A stretch of 64,000 bases of DNA from Paraburkholderia eburnea (lineage in GTDB: Bacteria > Pseudomonadota > Gammaproteobacteria > Burkholderiales > Burkholderiaceae). The DNA lies in assembly GCF_002917095.1 (NCBI RefSeq), contig NZ_PQGA01000003.1, positions 124,001-188,000 on the forward strand, read 5' to 3'. Below the pieces are notes generated by a model. The model made no database searches. It was not told the origin of the DNA and worked only from the letters and a program-made list of their open reading frames with translations. Shown piece after piece: positions 38,338-46,482 of the stretch (positions within the stretch are counted from its first letter, which is position 1; each line of letters opens with the position of its first letter). The position numbers and the translations under genes are program-made.

Positions 38338-39018
38338 ATGTCGCTTTTCGACTCCATCTCCCGCACGGTCAAGGGTCTCCTGAACGACGCGGCCGATTCC
38401 GTGCAGGACCCGTCGCGCGACGCGCGCCAGATCGTGCGCGAACTCGACGACAGCATCGCCAAGGCCGAAAACTCGCTGGTCGAGATTCAGGCTCAGGTCG
38501 CGATGCAGCAAAGCAAGCGCGATGTGGCCGCCGACAAGGCGAAGAAGTACGAGGACGGCGCGAAGCGCGCCCTGCAATCGGGCGACGAAGCGCTCGCCCG
38601 CGAAGCGCTCGGCGCGCAGTCGACGGCCGAAGCCGAACGCGATGCGCTCGCCGCTGAACTTGCCAAGCTCGAGCCGTCGGTCGATCAGCTCAAGCAGCAG
38701 ATCGACGACATGCGCTCGCGCCGCAACGACCTGAACGCGCGCTCGAACATCCTGCAGGCGAAGCAGCAGATCGCCCAGGCCAAGGACGTTGCGGCCACGG
38801 CGCTCGGCGGTATCGGCGGCAAGAATCTTGCGCAGGACTTCCAGAAGCTCGAAGACAAGGTGAACCTGTCGAACGCGCGCTCGGACGCCCGGCTCAATTC
38901 GGCGGACGCTTCCAGCGGCAAGGCGCTCGAAGACAAGCTCGCCGCGCTCAACAAGGGCCCATCGGTGGACGACCGCCTCGAAGCCCTGAAAAAGCAGCTC
39001 AATACGCCGGCGCAGTAA
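38338..39018 (+). CDS. pspA: PspA/IM30 family membrane-stress protein
   Basis: Coiled-coil protein of 226 aa, a member of the ESCRT-III-like PspA/IM30/Vipp1 group. The N-terminal amphipathic helix (MSLFDSISRTVKGLLNDAAD) and the PSRDARQIVRELDDSIAKAE segment are characteristic, and long heptad-rich helices follow. It binds and stabilises stressed inner membranes. A GGAGG ribosome site precedes the ATG. The next gene encodes a membrane-anchored TPR protein 108 bp downstream on the same strand. PspF, PspB and PspC genes are not nearby, so this is the non-enterobacterial type of arrangement. Confidence 0.92.
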   Translation: MSLFDSISRTVKGLLNDAADSVQDPSRDARQIVRELDDSIAKAENSLVEIQAQVAMQQSKRDVAADKAKKYEDGAKRALQSGDEALAREALGAQSTAEAERDALAAELAKLEPSVDQLKQQIDDMRSRRNDLNARSNILQAKQQIAQAKDVAATALGGIGGKNLAQDFQKLEDKVNLSNARSDARLNSADASSGKALEDKLAALNKGPSVDDRLEALKKQLNTPAQ

Positions 39019-39126
39019 TGCGCCGTGCGTGACGGATGCGGCGCGGCAGTTCAGTAGTCCGGGCGCCCCACCGCATCCACGTAACGTATGTCATGGAGAC
39101 GGGCGACAAGCCGCCCGGCCTGCAAC

Positions 39127-40317
39127 ATGAAAAAGTTTCTTGTCGCTGTTTTCGCATCGCTCGCCCTCGTGAGCGGCGCGGCGTTCGCCGTGCCGAGCGT
39201 TCAGCAGATCGAATCCGCGATGTCGCAAGGCGACTGGCAACGCGCGGACTCGGGCCTGACCCAGGTTCTGCAGGCGCACCCCGACAATGCCCGCGCGCAC
39301 TATCTGTACGCGCAGGTGCTCAACCGCGAAGGCCGCTACGCCGACGCGCTCACCCAGGTCGAGCAGGCAAAATCGCTCGATCCGCAGATCCGCTTCACGC
39401 AGCCGCAGCGTTTTGCGCAAGTCGAAGCGAAGATCCGTTCCGACGCCACGCGCGCGGGCGCCACGAACACAACCCGCACGAGCAACCCGTTCGCGCAGCA
39501 GACCCAGTCGGCCGCGCCCGCCGCCGTGGCGACCGCCGCCGCGCCGCAGCGGCACGGCCCCGGCATGGGTATGTGGATCGGCATCGCGATTGTCGTGATC
39601 GGCATTGCGCTGGTGCTGCGCTGGACGCTGCGCCGCGCGAAGTCAAACGACGATGCCCGCGCCGGCGACGACCGCCGCGACCAGCTCAAGCGCGCGACCG
39701 ACCTGCTCAACGCGGTGCGCTCGCTCAAGCTCGACGTGAAGCTTTCGACGCTGCCCGGCCACGAAGCCCTCGAAAAGGATGTCGACGCGTTCGAAACGCA
39801 GTTGCGCAGCGTGGTCGAAAAGCTCTCGGGCAGCACGAGCCCGGTGGCGCCCTATGAGATCGAAGATCTCGAGCGCCAGTTCGCAAGCCTCAAGGCGCGC
39901 GCCGAAGGCCGCCCTGATCCGAACGCGCAAGCCGCCGCGCCCGCGGGTTCGTACGGCGGCGACTCGCCCTACGCGCGCGAGGCCGATGCGGCCTTCGGCC
40001 GTCAGCCGCAATATCCGCCCCAGTATCCGCCGCAACAGCAGCCGCCCCAGGTCATCGTCCAGCAAGGCGGTGGCGGTATGGGTGGCATGGGTGGTTTGCT
40101 GACCGGCGTGTTGCTCGGCGAAGCGCTTAACTCAGGCCGCGACCGCGTGGTCGAGCGCGACGTGATCGTCGATCGCGACGATGGCCGCCGCCGTGACGGC
40201 AACAACGATGGCGGTGTCGACTACGGCCAGGGTTCCAACGACTGGGACGAGGGTTCGGGCGGCGGCGGCGTCGATATGGGCAGCAACGACAGTTCCTCGG
40301 ACGACTGGAACTCCTGA
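39127..40317 (+). CDS. Membrane-anchored TPR protein next to pspA
   Basis: Protein of 396 aa. It begins with a signal peptide (MKKFLVAVFASLALVSGAAF), then a TPR-like helical region (VLQAHPDNARAHYLYAQVLN, REGRYADALTQVEQAKSLDP), a membrane helix near residues 147-167 (GMWIGIAIVVIGIALVLRWT), a basic stop, a helical domain, and a Pro/Gln stretch followed by a Gly-rich hydrophobic patch (GGGGMGGMGGLLTGVLLGEA) and a charged, Gly/Asp/Ser-rich tail. The N-terminal part should be periplasmic. Its place after pspA suggests a shared envelope-stress role; this is context only. Confidence 0.8.
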   Translation: MKKFLVAVFASLALVSGAAFAVPSVQQIESAMSQGDWQRADSGLTQVLQAHPDNARAHYLYAQVLNREGRYADALTQVEQAKSLDPQIRFTQPQRFAQVEAKIRSDATRAGATNTTRTSNPFAQQTQSAAPAAVATAAAPQRHGPGMGMWIGIAIVVIGIALVLRWTLRRAKSNDDARAGDDRRDQLKRATDLLNAVRSLKLDVKLSTLPGHEALEKDVDAFETQLRSVVEKLSGSTSPVAPYEIEDLERQFASLKARAEGRPDPNAQAAAPAGSYGGDSPYAREADAAFGRQPQYPPQYPPQQQPPQVIVQQGGGGMGGMGGLLTGVLLGEALNSGRDRVVERDVIVDRDDGRRRDGNNDGGVDYGQGSNDWDEGSGGGGVDMGSNDSSSDDWNS

Positions 40318-40337
40318 GCGTAGCCGGATCTGGCCAG

Positions 40338-40363
40338 ACGGGCTCCTTCGCGGAGCCCGTTTT
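40338..40363 (+). terminator. Rho-independent terminator after the pspA-TPR pair
   Basis: Perfect 9-bp stem ACGGGCTCC / GGAGCCCGT with a TTCGC loop and a short T-tract, 20 bp after the TPR stop. Confidence 0.9.
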
Positions 40364-40411
40364 GCTTGGATGCTCGCCTGGTTAAGCAAGACTATTTCGA
40401 ATCAGACTGAT

Positions 40412-41890
40412 ATGGCCACTCACGCGGGCACGCCGCGCATCGCGATCGTCGGCAGCGGCTTTTCCGGCATCGGCATGGCGATCCAGTTGCGGCGCATGGG
40501 GATCGAATCATTCACGATCTACGAGGCGGCCGCGAGCCTTGGCGGCACATGGCGCGACAATGCCTATCCCGGCGCCGCCTGCGATGTTCCTTCGCACCTC
40601 TATTCATTTTCCTTCGAGCCTAATCCCGACTGGACGCGCACCTACGCGCCGCAAAGCGAGATCCTCGCTTACCTGGAACGTTGCGCGCGCAAGTACGATG
40701 TCGAGCGCTTCATCACGTGGCGCTCGCGCGTGAGCGCGGCGCGTTTCGACGCGGCGCGTGGCGTCTGGAGCATCGACGTCGAGGGCGACGGTGTCACGCA
40801 GACCGTCGAGGCCGATCTGCTGATCGCCGCCAACGGCCCGCTCTCGCGCCCCGCCCTGCCCGCCATCGAGGGGCTGGAGCGCTTTGCAGGCAAGCTCTTT
40901 CATTCGGCGCGCTGGGATCATGACTACGCACTCGAAGGCAAACGCGTGGCCGTGATAGGCACGGGCGCGAGCGCTATCCAGTTCGTGCCGCGCATCCAGC
41001 CGCGCGTCACGCAGCTCACCGTATTCCAGCGCACCCCGCCGTGGATCATGCCGCGCCGCGACCGCGCGATCGAGGCGCGCCGCCGCTGGATGTACCGGCA
41101 TATCCCGTTCGCGCAGCGCCTCGCACGCGCCGCGATCTACTGGCAGCTCGAATCGCGGGCTCTGGGTTTCGTGGTCGATCAGCGCCTGCTCGCCGCGCCG
41201 ATGAAGTTCGCGCGCAACTATCTCGCGCACAAGGTCAAGGATGCCGCGCTGCGCGCGAAGCTCGCGCCCGACTATGCGCTTGGTTGCAAGCGCGTGCTGC
41301 TGTCGAGCGACTATCTGCCTGCGCTGACGCAACCGAACGTCGCCCTGCTCACCGATCCGATCCGCGAAGTCGTGACCGACGGTATCGTCACCGCCGACGG
41401 CCTGCACCACGCCTTCGACGCCATCGTCTGCGGCACGGGTTTCCAGGTCAACGACGTGGAGGCGCCGTTTCGCGTGAGCGGTCTGAACGGCGCCGATCTC
41501 GGCGAGGCCTGGCGTCGCGACGGACCTGAGGCGTATTTGGGCACGAGTGTGGCGGGGTTTCCGAATCTGTTCTTCGTGATCGGACCGAACACGGGCCTCG
41601 GCCACAACTCAATGATTTACATGATCGAGTCGCAGATCCGCTATATCGCCGCCTGCATCCGCGAACTGCAGCGCCGCGGCGCGCGCACGATGAGCGTGCG
41701 GCCCGCTGTGCAGCGCGCCTTCAACGACAGGTTGCAGGCGCAACTGCAACGCACGGTCTGGACCTCGGGCTGCCACAGCTATTACCAGACGCGCAGCGGC
41801 AAGGTCACGTCGCTGTGGCCTGGTTTCACCTTCACGTTTCGCCGCAAGACGAGGCGCGTGCGCGCGGGCGATTACGAGTTCGGACGCTGA
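40412..41890 (+). CDS. Flavin monooxygenase, Baeyer-Villiger type
   Basis: FAD- and NADPH-dependent monooxygenase of 492 aa. The N-terminal FAD Rossmann motif (IAIVGSGFSGIGMAIQLRRM) is followed by the Baeyer-Villiger fingerprint FxGxxxHxxxW in FAGKLFHSARW (about residues 158-168) and the second dinucleotide motif (VAVIGTGASAIQFVPRI). GGTWRDNAYPGAACDVPSHL is also typical. Such enzymes turn ketones into esters or lactones; the substrate is unknown. The ATG at 40412 is chosen over a longer frame that reads through the preceding gene and terminator. It is convergent with the methyltransferase gene, 7 bp away. Confidence 0.9.
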   Translation: MATHAGTPRIAIVGSGFSGIGMAIQLRRMGIESFTIYEAAASLGGTWRDNAYPGAACDVPSHLYSFSFEPNPDWTRTYAPQSEILAYLERCARKYDVERFITWRSRVSAARFDAARGVWSIDVEGDGVTQTVEADLLIAANGPLSRPALPAIEGLERFAGKLFHSARWDHDYALEGKRVAVIGTGASAIQFVPRIQPRVTQLTVFQRTPPWIMPRRDRAIEARRRWMYRHIPFAQRLARAAIYWQLESRALGFVVDQRLLAAPMKFARNYLAHKVKDAALRAKLAPDYALGCKRVLLSSDYLPALTQPNVALLTDPIREVVTDGIVTADGLHHAFDAIVCGTGFQVNDVEAPFRVSGLNGADLGEAWRRDGPEAYLGTSVAGFPNLFFVIGPNTGLGHNSMIYMIESQIRYIAACIRELQRRGARTMSVRPAVQRAFNDRLQAQLQRTVWTSGCHSYYQTRSGKVTSLWPGFTFTFRRKTRRVRAGDYEFGR

Positions 41891-41897
41891 CCGTGCA

Positions 41898-42659
41898 TTA
41901 GCCGCGCACCGGCTTGCCCACGAATACCCGCGTTTCGTAAGCGAAGTTCACGCGCCCGGCCTGCTGTGTGGCGTCGAATAGTTCGCGCAACGCCGCGAGC
42001 ATCGGCTCGTAACGCGGGTCGCCGGGCTTGGGCGCGTAGGAGGACGAAGCCAGCCGCCCGCGCAACCCATCGAAATCGAGCAGCTGCGCGTTCGGGAACA
42101 CGGTCTTCTGGGCGAAGCCGTTGCCGAACCATTCGGCCATGGCGTCGTCGGTGGGATAGCTTTCGGCGACGCTCGCGTAGTCTTCGGAAAAGCGCTGCAG
42201 CAGGGCTTCAAAGCCCTCCAGAAATGCCGATCCCTTGAGCAGGCGGCTATTCCAGAACAACACGATCTTGCCGCGCGGCTTGAGAATGCGCGCGAATTCA
42301 CGCCGGGCGCCCGCCTTGTCGAACCAGTGGAAAGCCTGCGCGGCGCTCACGAGATCCACGCTCGCGTCGGGCAAGGTGGTGGCTTCGGCCGTGCCGGCCA
42401 CGCTGCGGTAGCCCGGATAGTCCGCGAGGAAACGGTCGGCCGCCTCGCGCATCGCCGCGTTCGGCTCGACGGCCACGACCGGATGCCCGGCGTCCAGAAA
42501 GAGCCGGGACGAAATGCCCGTGCCCGCGCCGATATCCGCGACGCTCGCGCCGGGCGCCACGCCGCATTCGACATGAACGAAGGTCGCGACTTCGCGCGGA
42601 TAGGTCGGACGGTACTTCACGTAGTCTGCGACCAAATCAGTGAACCGATCATAGTTCAC
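41898..42659 (-). CDS. SAM-dependent class I methyltransferase
   Basis: Methyltransferase of 253 aa. Motif I (SVADIGAGTGISSRLFLDAG) and the acidic motif II loop (VVAVEPNAAMREAADRFLAD) are clear, followed by the Methyltransf_11 pattern (LPDASVDLVSAAQAFHWFDK) and ILKPRGKIVLFWNSR. The natural start is the GTG at 42659 (NYDRFTDLVADYVKYRPTYP); the in-frame extension to 42809 is not family-like. The substrate is unknown. It marks the last ordinary chromosomal gene before the accessory island. Confidence 0.87.
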   Translation of the reverse strand: MNYDRFTDLVADYVKYRPTYPREVATFVHVECGVAPGASVADIGAGTGISSRLFLDAGHPVVAVEPNAAMREAADRFLADYPGYRSVAGTAEATTLPDASVDLVSAAQAFHWFDKAGARREFARILKPRGKIVLFWNSRLLKGSAFLEGFEALLQRFSEDYASVAESYPTDDAMAEWFGNGFAQKTVFPNAQLLDFDGLRGRLASSSYAPKPGDPRYEPMLAALRELFDATQQAGRVNFAYETRVFVGKPVRG

Positions 42660-42974
42660 GGTACCACACCCCTTGCCACAAGGCTTTGCGGCCCGCGTGC
42701 AGGAAAAAGGGCATTCCCCACGCGCCCACAAACATCGTTCCCCCACGTTTCCCCTCACACTGCGGTGCAGAAGAAACGGCCATTCCCCTCGCTGGAGAAT
42801 GGCTCGCATATTAAACAGGTGTTCTGTAAAACTTTCAAGATGGGGGCAGTCGCGGGTTACGCTGACAAGTCACGTGTTCACGAAAAGCGCATACAAGCCA
42901 TCTGTTCACGCTGCGACGCACACAATCACGGCAAGGCTGGCGGATTTCCCCACGGCTTACGATGCCAGGGTCGC
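42660..42974. other. Left edge of the accessory island, repeats but no gene
   Basis: About 315 bp between the methyltransferase start and the end of the frameshifted zinc-ribbon gene. No convincing coding frame. It contains two imperfect copies of a 24-bp motif (42697-42720 and 42765-42790) and an AT-rich patch (42810-42835). Confidence 0.5.
42697..42790. repeat. Imperfect direct repeat at the island edge
   Basis: GTGCAGGAAAAAGGGCATTC (42697 on) and GTGCAGAAGAAACGGCCATT (42765 on), both continuing with CCCC, 68 bp apart. The role is unknown; the repeats could be mobile-element scars or regulatory sites. Confidence 0.45.
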
Positions 42975-43969
42975 TCAGCCGCCATACTTCGCCCGCTTCA
43001 ACGGGCTCTTCGTGATCCGCAGCCGGAAGCAGAAGGGGCACCACGCGTCCTTGCTCAAGACCATGGCCGGCGTGGTGTCCCAGACGTGGCCCAGGTGGCA
43101 CTGCCAGGCCAGCTTGACTTTGATGCCAAGGTACACCTCACTCAGACAGCGTCCTCCACGCGCGTGCGCGACCTCCCGCATCCTCTCAATGCCCAGGCGC
43201 TTCGACTCGCTCAGGCACTTCATGCACCACGTCCCGCGAAGTATCAGATGGCCACGGGCTTTCCACTCATGCCCTTTCGCACAGCGAAACCGGTACTTCT
43301 CGTCCAGCGTCCCATAGGCTTCGGCCAGACATACCCCGCCCTGCGCCACAGCCGCCGCCCTCAGACGCTCCAGTCCATCGGCCAGGCGGCGCAGCTCGCC
43401 ACGGCGTTGTACCGCACAGATAGCGCACCAGACGCCCGCCAGAACCCTGGCACCCTCGCTGTTCCATCGGTGCCCCTGCGCGCACTCCCACGTGTATCCG
43501 GCGCTGACGCCGTCATAGGCCGTGGCAAGGCACCTTCCACCACGGGCCGCCGCCGCAGCGTGCAGGCGCTCCAGCCCGTCCGCGCGCAGAAGCCGCTCCG
43601 AGCGCGACTGCACCATACACTGCGGGCAACCGGTCCCGTCCACGACGCGCTGCCCGCGCGTCTCCCACCGATGGCCCCTGGAGCAGGTAAAGCCGTATCG
43701 CTCGTTCGCGCCACGGTATTCGCCCTCGACAACAAAGCCACGTCGCGCCACGGTGTCGAAAAAACGCTGCGCCACTTCTTCCCTCGCACACTCCACGCAG
43801 ATCGGCGTACCGTGCAGCAGGACATCCCCCGACGGGTGAATTCGTGTCCCTTCGGACAGGCCAGGTGATAGACGGGGGTATGGCCTTTCCATTGCGTCGA
43901 AAGCAGCCTCAGACCGCGCTCAATCGCGGCGCGTCGAAGGCGATGCAGCGCCGTTTCATCGTTCGTCAT
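42975..43969 (-). pseudogene. Five-module zinc-ribbon repeat protein, frameshifted
   Basis: Reconstructed product of about 330 aa made of five repeats of about 60-65 residues, each a short helix (GLERLHAAAAARGGRCLATA) followed by C-x2-G-H-x(~18)-C-x2-C, a treble-clef/zinc-ribbon pattern related to the DUF4379-type CPKGHEW...CPxC module. The reading begins at the ATG at 43969 (MTNDETALHRLRRAAIERGL) and leaves frame in module 1 after CPKGHEFTRRG, at a GGGGG tract (minus strand, about 43825-43829). One added G restores DVLLHGTPICVEC and aligns exactly with module 1 of the paralogue at 44687-45763. Either a mutation, an off-phase variant or a sequencing error. Function unknown. Confidence 0.75.
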
Positions 43970-44022
43970 GGACTTTCACCGCCTCCCATTCTTTCCCGCC
44001 TCCCGACCCGGGCATCCCGCTC

Positions 44023-44667
44023 TCACTTCTTCAGGAAGTCCGCAGCCGGAACGAAATGCCATCGCTCCGACTCGGGGTCGAACAGTGCCAGTTCATCGCA
44101 CAACGACGCATCACAAGCCGTCACTTCAATCGTCCCCAGCGCACGCTTCACGGCGGACTCCACCCTCGACACCTCCCAGGAGCGAGTTGCCCGCACTGTC
44201 TCGCGCCACGCAAAAAGCCCCGCACGCTCGTGTACGTCATCGAGCCATCTGGATGCAGCCGCATCCACCTCGAACGAAGCTGGCAGTTCTGCCCCGTGCG
44301 GTACATGAAGCCGGACCGGCTTCGTGATTGTGGCGAGGCTCAGGTCGGGCTGCAAGATGATCCTGCGCTCATGCACGGGCCAGCAGGTACGCACATCGAC
44401 CATCAGGCACTGCGTATCCGCGTTATAAAACAGCTTCCGGTTGAACCTTCCAGCCCATTCGGGCCTGTAACCCGACCGTCCTGCCTTTGCAAACTGTGTC
44501 GCGTCGATCCACGCCGTCACGGGATTGGCATAGCCGCCAATGGTCCTGCCGTCCACCGCCATATGGCCAGATACATCGAACTGGCCGTCGTCGGTGGGAC
44601 GCGCAAGGACCAGCAGGGGAAATTCGGAGAAGTACGGACGCACGGCATCATGCTGTGTGTTCTTCAT
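44023..44667 (-). CDS. Unrecognised protein between the two zinc-ribbon genes
   Basis: Protein of 214 aa (MKNTQHDAVRPYFSEFPLLV). It looks soluble, with well-spread Trp residues and no signal peptide. Segments such as DDGQFDVSGHMAVDGRTIGG and YNADTQCLMVDVRTCWPVHE suggest a beta-rich N-terminal domain, and the C-terminal half (ASRWLDDVHERAGLFAWRET, then ESAVKRALGTIEVTAC) is helical. No known family was recognised. A GTG two codons upstream (44673) is an alternative start. It sits between the paralogous zinc-ribbon genes, all on the same strand, and may form one operon with them and tssJ. Confidence 0.65.
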   Translation of the reverse strand: MKNTQHDAVRPYFSEFPLLVLARPTDDGQFDVSGHMAVDGRTIGGYANPVTAWIDATQFAKAGRSGYRPEWAGRFNRKLFYNADTQCLMVDVRTCWPVHERRIILQPDLSLATITKPVRLHVPHGAELPASFEVDAAASRWLDDVHERAGLFAWRETVRATRSWEVSRVESAVKRALGTIEVTACDASLCDELALFDPESERWHFVPAADFLKK

Positions 44668-44686
44668 GGTCACTGTTCACCCGGAT

Positions 44687-45763
44687 TCACCCCTCGAAAT
44701 CGTATTTCAGCCGCTTGCCGCGCTTCTTCGACCGTTCGAGGTTCGCGCACAGCGGGCACCAGCCCCCCCCCCGGATGATGACAGCCGGTCTGGTGGACCA
44801 TGCATGCCCGCGCTCACAGCGCCATTGCAGTTTCGTCCGGGTATCGACGTACTCTGACGATACGCATTCGCCACCGTGGCTGCGCGCCAGGGCCTGCATC
44901 TCCTGGATCGAGTGCTTCAGGCTGTCCCAGTAACACTCCCGGCACCACTTGCCATACCAGACCTGGTTCGCCCTCGCTTCCCATCCGTGCCCGTGCGCGC
45001 AACGGAATGGATAGTGGCTCTTTGCGCCGGTGTAGGTCGTTGCCAGGCACGTGCCACCGTGCTGCCGCGCGGCCTCCTGCAACCGTTGCAGGCCGTCGCG
45101 GTAAAACTGGCGGGCGCCTGTCTTCGCCCCGATCACCTTCTTCTTGCACCCCGGGCACCACTGGCCACGAACGATTTCCGCGCCCTGCGCGCTCCAGCGG
45201 TGCCCCAGAGCACATTCGAACGGGTAGTACCCGCTCCCCCCGGTGTATTCCGTGGTCAGACACCGCCCGCCCTTCTCCCGTGCGGCGACCTGGAGCCGCT
45301 CCAGCCCGTCCGCCCGGAGATGACGCCGTGCCATACGTTCGTTCCGGCAACCCGGGCACCAGTAACCTCCGGCGATCTTGCCGCCCTGCGCCTCCCACTC
45401 ATGGCCCTTTGCGCAGCGCAGCCGGTAGCGCTTCTCCAGCCCCGTGAACGTGCCCTCGACCAGTTCACCGCCACGGCGGGCGAGCGTGGCCATCCAGCGA
45501 TCCCGGATTGCGTCGGCCTCGCAGTGCCGGCAAACCGGTATCCCGTAGGTCACCGCCACAGCCTGCCGCTCCTGCAGGTGGCCGTTCGGACATTCGAAGG
45601 CATAACGTGCGTGATACCCGTTCCAGGTGCGCGCCAGGCACCGCCAGCCGAGTTCACTGGCCCGCCGGATGAGTTTCACCAGCGAAGGGGACATCGGCGC
45701 AGCCGCGCCGACCTCAGGGCGCCGCGCGTACTCTGGCACGGCATTCATGAATGGCCCCGCCAT
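44687..45763 (-). CDS. Five-module zinc-ribbon repeat protein
   Basis: Protein of 358 aa built of five repeats: modules around ECPNGHLQERQAVAVTYG, RCAKGHEWEAQGGKIAGG, ECALGHRWSAQGAEIVRG, RCAHGHGWEARANQVWYG and RCERGHAWSTRPAVIIRG, each ending in C-x2-C. The Cys/His/Cys/Cys set in each would bind one zinc as a treble clef, as in DUF4379-like domains. The linkers GLERLQVAAREKGGRCLTTE and GLQRLQEAARQHGGTCLATT repeat too. The tail is basic (ERSKKRGKRLKYDFEG). Start uncertain: 45763, 45748 (better ribosome site) or 45694. A ten-G tract lies in module 5. It is 47 bp after tssJ; nucleic-acid binding is a guess. Confidence 0.8.
   Translation of the reverse strand: MAGPFMNAVPEYARRPEVGAAAPMSPSLVKLIRRASELGWRCLARTWNGYHARYAFECPNGHLQERQAVAVTYGIPVCRHCEADAIRDRWMATLARRGGELVEGTFTGLEKRYRLRCAKGHEWEAQGGKIAGGYWCPGCRNERMARRHLRADGLERLQVAAREKGGRCLTTEYTGGSGYYPFECALGHRWSAQGAEIVRGQWCPGCKKKVIGAKTGARQFYRDGLQRLQEAARQHGGTCLATTYTGAKSHYPFRCAHGHGWEARANQVWYGKWCRECYWDSLKHSIQEMQALARSHGGECVSSEYVDTRTKLQWRCERGHAWSTRPAVIIRGGGWCPLCANLERSKKRGKRLKYDFEG
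44763..44772 (-). repeat. Ten-G homopolymer inside the zinc-ribbon gene
   Basis: Ten consecutive C on the plus strand (G on the coding strand) encode IIRGGGWCPLC of module 5. Tracts of this length in a coding sequence are typical of slipped-strand phase variation. A one-base change would remove the last CxxC pair and the basic tail. Confidence 0.9.
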
Positions 45764-45810
45764 CGGGTTGCCATTGATATGGACTCCAGATCAATCATTT
45801 CCCGCTCCTT

Positions 45811-46482
45811 TCACCCGGTCTTCTGGCTGCCGGCCTGCGCCCCTGTCGGACCCACGGGTTTCGGGCCTGACGGCAAACCCTGCTGCGGCGCCTGACGCGT
45901 GACCGGCTGTGGATCGGCACCGATCACCACCAGTTCGCGACCGCTCACCGCGATCTTGACCGGGTCGGTCTTTTTCCACTGCTTCTTCGGAATCGCAAGC
46001 TTCCAGTCCGCGTCCTGCGACGGCTCGCGGAAGAACGCCACCACACCGACATATTGCGCATCGGCGTTCATCGGCTCGGCCACGCTCGCGCTCGCGCCTG
46101 GCCGCAGCACCACGTCCTTCGTGGCCAGCAGATCCGCCTTCAGGAGTGCCAGGTCATCCGTCTGCAGCTGCACATAGGTCAGTTGCGCAAAGGTCTTCGC
46201 GTCCTTCAGCTGGTAGAACCTCACCACCGTGGACAGCGGCTGGCCGCTGGCCGCTTCGTTGACCGCCTCACGGGCCGCGAGATCCACATTCATGGTCTTG
46301 ACCTGCGTCGTAAAGGCCCATTTCGCCGCGTTCACCGTGCTGTCTCCCACCGCCTGCCCGACTCCGCAGCCAGCGGTCAGCGCTGTCGCCAGCGCTGCGA
46401 CCGCCAGCGTCGCTAATCTCGCCCTGCGTTTCATCGATCCGTTCATCCACGTCATGTTCATGGGCTGCGTCCTGTCGTTCAT
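45811..46482 (-). CDS. tssJ: TssJ, type VI secretion outer-membrane lipoprotein
   Basis: Lipoprotein of the T6SS membrane complex, up to 223 aa. A signal peptide (MKRRARLATLAVAALATALT) ends in lipobox TAGC, followed by a beta-sandwich domain typical of TssJ (VVRFYQLKDAKTFAQLTYVQ, GVVAFFREPSQDADWKLAIP). TssJ is anchored in the outer membrane and binds TssM. The first ATG overlaps the tssG stop by 4 bp (46479-46482), but the ATG at 46434 gives a cleaner signal peptide. The C-terminal tail is Gln/Pro/Gly-rich, longer than in standard TssJ. Confidence 0.88.
   Translation of the reverse strand: MNDRTQPMNMTWMNGSMKRRARLATLAVAALATALTAGCGVGQAVGDSTVNAAKWAFTTQVKTMNVDLAAREAVNEAASGQPLSTVVRFYQLKDAKTFAQLTYVQLQTDDLALLKADLLATKDVVLRPGASASVAEPMNADAQYVGVVAFFREPSQDADWKLAIPKKQWKKTDPVKIAVSGRELVVIGADPQPVTRQAPQQGLPSGPKPVGPTGAQAGSQKTG

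Noticed and set aside
43361..43892. ATG at 43892 as a normal start of the first zinc-ribbon gene
   Set aside because: The 20 or so residues it would add do not resemble module 1, while the other frame does. A frameshift explains the data better.
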